From JADLCX01 sp964630785 (GTDB taxonomy: Bacteria > Planctomycetota > Phycisphaerae > Phycisphaerales > UBA1924): 64,000 nt of DNA. Where the stretch lies: the NCBI GenBank assembly GCA_964630785.1, contig CAZVZG010000018.1, positions 1 to 64,000 on the forward strand, read 5' to 3'. Every line of letters begins with the position of its first letter. The stretch's first letter is position 1. This document shows, in pieces, positions 60,321 to 64,000 of this stretch. A model generated the notes under the pieces. The model made no database searches, was not told where the DNA came from, and saw nothing but the letters and a program-made list of their open reading frames with translations. A program made the translations under genes and the position numbers.

Positions 60321-60351
60321 TTGAACTCGATACGGCAATATGCCGTATACT
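60321..60351 (+). promoter_or_regulatory. Promoter and operator of the TacA/TacT pair
   Basis: TTGAAC (60321-60326) and TATACT (60346-60351), 19 bp apart, make a plausible promoter. Between and overlapping the -10 is a perfect palindrome with 8-bp arms and a 3-nt centre (60330-60348, ATACGGCA-ATA-TGCCGTAT), the expected kind of site for a ribbon-helix-helix antitoxin. It lies 19 bp before the antitoxin start. Confidence 0.8.
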
Positions 60352-60366
60352 TGACGGGGGACCCGC

Positions 60367-60642
60367 ATGAGCACCACGCGATTCAGCAAGATTACCATCC
60401 GCCAGCCCAAGCCGCTCAAGGCCAAGATCGAGAAGGCCGCGGCCATCCGGGGGATGACCGTCACCAGCTTCATCAACGGCGAGCTCTCTCGCGTCGCCGA
60501 CGAGACCATCGAACGGGTACGGGAGCGCGAGCTCACCGAGCGCGACAGCAGGATGCTCCTCGAACTGCTGAGCAACCCCGCGAAGCCCAACGCCGCGCTG
60601 CGCCGGGCCGCCAAGCGTTTTCGGGGCGAGCGCGGTGGATGA
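60367..60642 (+). CDS. tacA: TacA-type (DUF1778) antitoxin
   Basis: 91 residues; a GGGGGA stands about 7 nt before the ATG. Residues 1-45 form a ribbon-helix-helix DNA-binding part (KITIRQPKPLKAKIEKAAAI, RGMTVTSFINGEL), and the C-terminal half is the charged toxin-binding segment ending in an Arg-rich stretch. Antitoxins of this group bind their GNAT toxin and, together with it, repress their own promoter; the palindrome at 60330-60348 is the obvious operator. Its stop overlaps the toxin start by 8 bp. Confidence 0.9.
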   Translation: MSTTRFSKITIRQPKPLKAKIEKAAAIRGMTVTSFINGELSRVADETIERVRERELTERDSRMLLELLSNPAKPNAALRRAAKRFRGERGG

Positions 60643-61153
60643 TCACCTCGTGTTCGAGCCCTTCGACAAGTCCCGACACGACCGGGGCTCGTTCGATTGC
60701 GGCGTGCCGGCCCTGAACGACTATCTCAAGACCAAGCTCGGCCAGCACGCTCAACGGGACCTGACGCGTGGGTACGTGTTGGCCGCACCGCACGGGGGCA
60801 TCGCCGGGTTTTTCACGCTCGCGGCCGGGCGGCTCGTGATCGGCGTCATCCCGGGCGGTCACGGGTTCCCGGCTCGCGTGCCCCTGCCCACCTCGCTCAT
60901 CGGACGGCTCGCGGTCGACCGTTCGTTCCGTAGTCGCGGGCTTGGCGAGCGTTTGTTGATGCACGCGTTGAAGATTTGCGTTGAGTCGGCGGCGACCGTC
61001 GCGGCGGCGGTCATCGAGGTCGATACGAAAGACGAGGCGGCCCGACGCTTCTACGCGAAATACGGGTTCGACAGCCTGCCGGACGATCCACTGCACATGT
61101 ACCTGCCGATGGCGACGGCGAGGGCGCTGTTCAAGACTCCGAAGCGCGGGTGA
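60635..61153 (+). CDS. tacT: TacT-type GNAT toxin
   Basis: 172 residues with a GTG start that overlaps the antitoxin gene. It is a GNAT acetyltransferase: FDCGVPALNDYLKT near the N-terminus is a mark of TacT-like toxins, IGRLAVDRSFRSRGLGERLL is the acetyl-CoA loop (RSRGLG), and DEAARRFYAKYGF is the final motif with the catalytic Tyr. Members acetylate the amino group of charged tRNA and so block translation. Overlap with tacA, the GTG start and the shared operator all fit a working pair. The gene ends 10 bp from the convergent DUF58 gene. Confidence 0.9.
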   Translation: MDDHLVFEPFDKSRHDRGSFDCGVPALNDYLKTKLGQHAQRDLTRGYVLAAPHGGIAGFFTLAAGRLVIGVIPGGHGFPARVPLPTSLIGRLAVDRSFRSRGLGERLLMHALKICVESAATVAAAVIEVDTKDEAARRFYAKYGFDSLPDDPLHMYLPMATARALFKTPKRG

Positions 61154-61163
61154 GAGCGACGAG

Positions 61164-62171
61164 TCACCTCACTACCCCGCGCCGCCGCAAGTCCCCCAGC
61201 AGCAACCCCGCGACGTCCGCGTCGGAGCGCACGACTACGTGCGTCATACCGCGGGCGGCCAGGTACTGCCGCAGTTTGTCCTGATACTGATCGAACCGGG
61301 CGAGGTAGCGTTTGAGCAAGTCTGTGTTCACCGTGACCTCCGCGGCGCGCCCGGTTTCGGCGTCGGTGAGGCGCAGGTCGCCGATGACGATGCGCCCGCC
61401 GCCTCCGTCGAGCTCGCTCGCGGGGTCAATTTCACCGGGCGCGAGCACCTGCATCACGGTCGTGTCCCAACCGTTGGGCCCGCCGCCCAGGAGCGCCAGG
61501 CCCTGCTCGTAGCCCTCGGGGATGAACAGGTCGCTGAGCAGGACGAACACACCCTTGCCGGCGCGTGTCTGGACGATCCGCTTCAGCGCGGCGGAGAAAG
61601 TCGTGGGCGCGGGTGCGACGATCTCCCCCCCACTCTCGCTCCGTGCCGGATCGGGCGGACATCGATCCGTGAAGACCTGTTCGAGCAGGAACTTCGCGAC
61701 GGTCTGCACGCCCGTGCGCCCGCGGGCCGGGGGCAGGTAGCGCACGCCGGCGTCGTCGAACGCCCAGACGACCACGCGGTTGTTGTTGACCAGGCCGAGG
61801 TACGCCACGGCCATCGCGATGCGCTGCGCCTGCACGAGTTTGTTGGGGTTGCCCGCGTCCATCGATCGGCTGGCGTCGATGGCCACGTGCAGGGCGAGGT
61901 CCTGCTCTTCGAGAAAAATTTTGATGAAGAAGCGGTCGAGGCGGGCGAAGACGTTCCAATCGACGTGGCGGAGGTCGTCCCCGGGCACGTACTGCCGGTA
62001 GTCCTCGAACTCGACGCTGCGCCCGCGGGCCTTGCTGCGGCGCTCGCCCTGCAGCTTTCCCGCGAAGAGCTTGCGGCTGGAAAGGTCGAGGCGATCCAGA
62101 GCCGCGCAGAGTTGCGGCGTGATCAGCTCATCGACGGAGGTTGGGGCGCGGGTGCGTGTGGAGGCGAGCAC
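61164..62171 (-). CDS. DUF58-domain protein
   Basis: 335 residues. The DUF58 signature YVPGDDLRHVDWNVFARL lies near residues 60-80 and is followed by a von Willebrand A-like region with ALHVAIDASRSMDAG, a MIDAS-like DxSxS stretch. The usual partner, a MoxR AAA ATPase gene upstream, is missing; instead the 3D-domain gene lies 29 bp upstream on the same strand. MoxR/DUF58 pairs are thought to act as chaperones in metal or complex assembly. The start at 62171 is an ATG without a strong ribosome site. Confidence 0.88.
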   Translation of the reverse strand: MLASTRTRAPTSVDELITPQLCAALDRLDLSSRKLFAGKLQGERRSKARGRSVEFEDYRQYVPGDDLRHVDWNVFARLDRFFIKIFLEEQDLALHVAIDASRSMDAGNPNKLVQAQRIAMAVAYLGLVNNNRVVVWAFDDAGVRYLPPARGRTGVQTVAKFLLEQVFTDRCPPDPARSESGGEIVAPAPTTFSAALKRIVQTRAGKGVFVLLSDLFIPEGYEQGLALLGGGPNGWDTTVMQVLAPGEIDPASELDGGGGRIVIGDLRLTDAETGRAAEVTVNTDLLKRYLARFDQYQDKLRQYLAARGMTHVVVRSDADVAGLLLGDLRRRGVVR

Positions 62172-62200
62172 GTGGGGACGTTATGCGTCCGGGCACTCGC

Positions 62201-62956
62201 TCAGTTCTTCGAGTCGCGGATCTTTCGGAAGTCGTCCTTCGGCTTGCCGTCGGCGTACTCCCAGACCGTGATCGGGATGTGCTTGACGCCCCACTTGCGG
62301 GCGGCTTCGTGCGTGGGAAAGAGCAGGTCGAGCCGGTGGCCCTTGATCGCGCCGCCGCGATCGAGCACGGGCACGACGTGGGCGTCGTCGTAGCCGGGAA
62401 CCGAGATCATCGAGCCCAGCGGCAGCACGCGCGAGTCGGCGGCAACCAGCTTCATGGCGTTGGTGTACACGTTGTGGATGCTCGACGTGATGCCGTCGGC
62501 CGAGTCGCCGCAGGAGCGGCTGTCGGGCGAGTACGCGGTCACGGTCATCCAGATCGTCCGCGCCGGACGTACCGGGCGGCCGTTGAACCAGCGGGTATCG
62601 GGCGAATACTCCGGCTCGGCGGGCGTGCTGGGCACCGCCTCGGCGGTCGCGTTCTCGACGTGATTCAAGGGATCGTCGATGGGCTCGACGGCATCGATCA
62701 CCACCGGGCGCACAGCCGCGGCGTCGTTGACGGCCGCCTCGCGCGGCGGGACCGGGGACTCGTCAGCCATGTTGCCGACCGGCTCGGCCGATACCGCGGT
62801 CAGGGCCGCCAGACGGGCCCGGGCCTGGGCCTCCTTGGTCACGATCGCGGAGGCCGCGACGACGCCGGCGAGGGCGACGAAGCTGGCGATCTCCATCGCG
62901 CGACGCAGGCGTTGCTGACGGACAAGCCGGGTGGGAATCGAGTCTTGTGTTCTCAC
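62201..62956 (-). CDS. Exported 3D-domain protein (possible lytic transglycosylase-like)
   Basis: About 251 residues. I start at a GTG (62956), which gives a basic N-terminus before the membrane segment; GTG at 63022 and ATG at 62896 are also possible. One hydrophobic segment (EIASFVALAGVVAASAIV) is followed by an Ala/Pro/Glu linker and, in the last 110 residues, a 3D domain with its three Asp: TVTAYSPDSRSCGDS, VAADSRVLPLGSMISVPGY and VLDRGGAIKGHRLDLLFPTH. Proteins with this double-psi barrel (YuiC, the MltA core) cleave peptidoglycan or are related to enzymes that do. The C-terminus KWGVKHIPITVWEY is typical. It precedes the DUF58 gene. Confidence 0.85.
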   Translation of the reverse strand: MRTQDSIPTRLVRQQRLRRAMEIASFVALAGVVAASAIVTKEAQARARLAALTAVSAEPVGNMADESPVPPREAAVNDAAAVRPVVIDAVEPIDDPLNHVENATAEAVPSTPAEPEYSPDTRWFNGRPVRPARTIWMTVTAYSPDSRSCGDSADGITSSIHNVYTNAMKLVAADSRVLPLGSMISVPGYDDAHVVPVLDRGGAIKGHRLDLLFPTHEAARKWGVKHIPITVWEYADGKPKDDFRKIRDSKN

Positions 62957-63318
62957 GGGGTGCTGCCTGATCTGCGGTTGTCGGGACACGGTGCCCGGCG
63001 TCGTCCGGGACGCCCATAACACGCTGTTTCAGTTTCGCCCTGTGCGTAGACCCGGGGTGCTCCAACCCCGGCAAGAGGCGAGACTATACCGCAATCTTCA
63101 ACTTTTCCCGGGGAATTGCTCGGCCATACCGGCAATTCGGTGTCTCGGAGGGCCGGTTGGGGGGGATGCACCACCGGAAGGGGTGGGCGACGCGGGGCGG
63201 TCCGTCCGATAAGGAGGGAGAGTGAAGGTGGGTAACTTCCGACTCGAACTTGCCCCGGCCGCACTGCGGCTCGTCACGGGGTGGCGGTCGCTCGGCATGG
63301 CCCATTGGAATCGCAGGA

Positions 63319-64000
63319 TTGGAACTCGACACACTGCAACTCGTCGAAACCTCGCTCATCGGCGCCGTCGCGGGCGTGCTCGGCGGCCTTGCGGGCGTCG
63401 GTGGGTCGATGGTGATCCTGCCCTCGCTGCACTTGGCGTTCGGCGACGATCCGCCGTCGGTGCACCACCTTTACATGGCCGCGGCGATGGCGGTGAACGT
63501 CGCGGTGTCGATCCCGGCGGCGTTGCGGCACCACCGGCTGCGGGCCGTGCGGGTGGACCTGATGGTCACGCTCATCCCGATCACGGGCGCGGCGATCCTC
63601 GCGGGAGTGCTGCTGAGCAACCGGCTGCCCGGGGGCGCGCTCAAGCTCATGCTCGCGGGATTTCTGGCGGTCTACTGCACGATCAACCTCGTGAGCCTGC
63701 TGCGCAACAGGCCCGACCACGCGCCCGAGCACGAGCGATCGGGCCGTGCCCGGGTGATCGTCTGCGGCACCGGCACCGGGCTCGTCGCGGGGCTGCTGGG
63801 CCTGGGCGGGGGCGTGCTGATGGTGCCGCTGCTCCAGTTGATTTGCCGCGTGCCTCTGCGGAACGCGATCGCGACGAGTTCGGCGGTGATCTGCGTGACG
63901 TCGATCGTCGGCGCGGGGTCGAAACTGGCGTCGCTGCCGGGTCTGGGGCTTTCGCCGTCGCGTGCGATCGTGCTCGCGGCGCTGATGGCGCCGGCGGCGG
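63319..64000 (+). CDS. TauE/SafE-family membrane transporter (partial, runs off the window)
   Basis: 227 residues visible, no stop before the end. The frame reads VETSLIGAVAGVLGGLAGVG, then GGSMVILPSLHLAFGDD, MAAAMAVNVAVSIPAALRHH and, in the second half, GTGTGLVAGLLGLGGGVLMV, the repeated Gly-rich half-domains of TauE/SafE transporters, which export sulfite or sulfur-containing organic anions or have unknown loads. I could find only TTG starts in frame (63319 or 63250). A strong ribosome site, AAGGAGG (63211-63217), sits before GTG codons of a different frame, so either the start is unusual or a frameshift lies between 63222 and 63319. Confidence 0.8.
   Translation, partial: MELDTLQLVETSLIGAVAGVLGGLAGVGGSMVILPSLHLAFGDDPPSVHHLYMAAAMAVNVAVSIPAALRHHRLRAVRVDLMVTLIPITGAAILAGVLLSNRLPGGALKLMLAGFLAVYCTINLVSLLRNRPDHAPEHERSGRARVIVCGTGTGLVAGLLGLGGGVLMVPLLQLICRVPLRNAIATSSAVICVTSIVGAGSKLASLPGLGLSPSRAIVLAALMAPAA

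Overview
The window is GC-rich DNA that looks like a member of the Planctomycetota, most probably the order Phycisphaerales. Pointers are five neighbouring secreted proteins plus one protease that end in a dockerin-like repeat pair closing on or within a residue of Gly-Cys, two PEP-CTERM-like proteins, an LEPR-XLL-like surface-protein motif, a class II (B12-type) ribonucleotide reductase carrying an intein, a fused 3-dehydroquinate dehydratase/shikimate dehydrogenase and a ThiD2-ThiE fusion. No rRNA, tRNA or CRISPR array was recognised.

Layout. 0.4-8.1 kb: a membrane-anchored TPR-like protein, an RluD-type pseudouridine synthase, a beta-propeller lipoprotein, an FHA protein, hemW, a second RluA-family synthase and pgl. 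8.2-21.7 kb: five tandem minus-strand genes for very large secreted Cys-rich modular proteins (beta-rich head, PPC-like domains, P-domain, dockerin pair). They lie between zwf (21.9-23.5 kb) and pgl (7.3-8.1 kb), which act in consecutive steps and are commonly adjacent. Two of the five share a perfectly identical 674-bp block. 23.5-29.2 kb: thiE, an LEPR-XLL-like acidic protein, an M16 protease, an HDOD protein with a broken GGDEF domain, and recO. 29.2-33.6 kb: a hotdog/acyl-carrier/hotdog cassette, followed by a three-gene operon of unknown function whose last gene fuses a MauE/DoxX-like membrane domain to a prepilin-type segment.

33.6-44.2 kb: prfA-aroDE-DUF5658 operon (minus), ABC exporter plus methyltransferase operon (plus), a dockerin-tagged subtilase, and two PEP-CTERM-like proteins closed by a strong terminator. 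44.7-50.6 kb: dNTP metabolism (nrdJ with a 367-residue intein, and dcd), with a four-helix-bundle gene between them that is bounded by 25-nt inverted repeats. 51.1-57.8 kb: a FlgI-like lipoprotein and an unusually long SMC. 57.9-64 kb: pyrD, a TPR-YggX fusion, a DUF6614-like protein, a TacA/TacT toxin-antitoxin pair with a clear operator, a DUF58 protein, a 3D-domain protein and the start of a TauE/SafE transporter that runs off the end.

What stands out: (1) the surface-protein island splitting zwf and pgl, with signs of gene conversion and a recurring six-cysteine module; (2) the operon of a LolA-like protein, a ten-cysteine exported protein and a MauE-prepilin fusion; (3) several small structured repeats (37.0, 49.6/50.0, 56.7, 57.9/59.1 and 59.8 kb), one of which frames a protein gene like a small mobile cassette. 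Start codons were often moved from the longest possible reading frame to one supported by a ribosome binding site, signal peptide or family alignment; this is stated for each gene.
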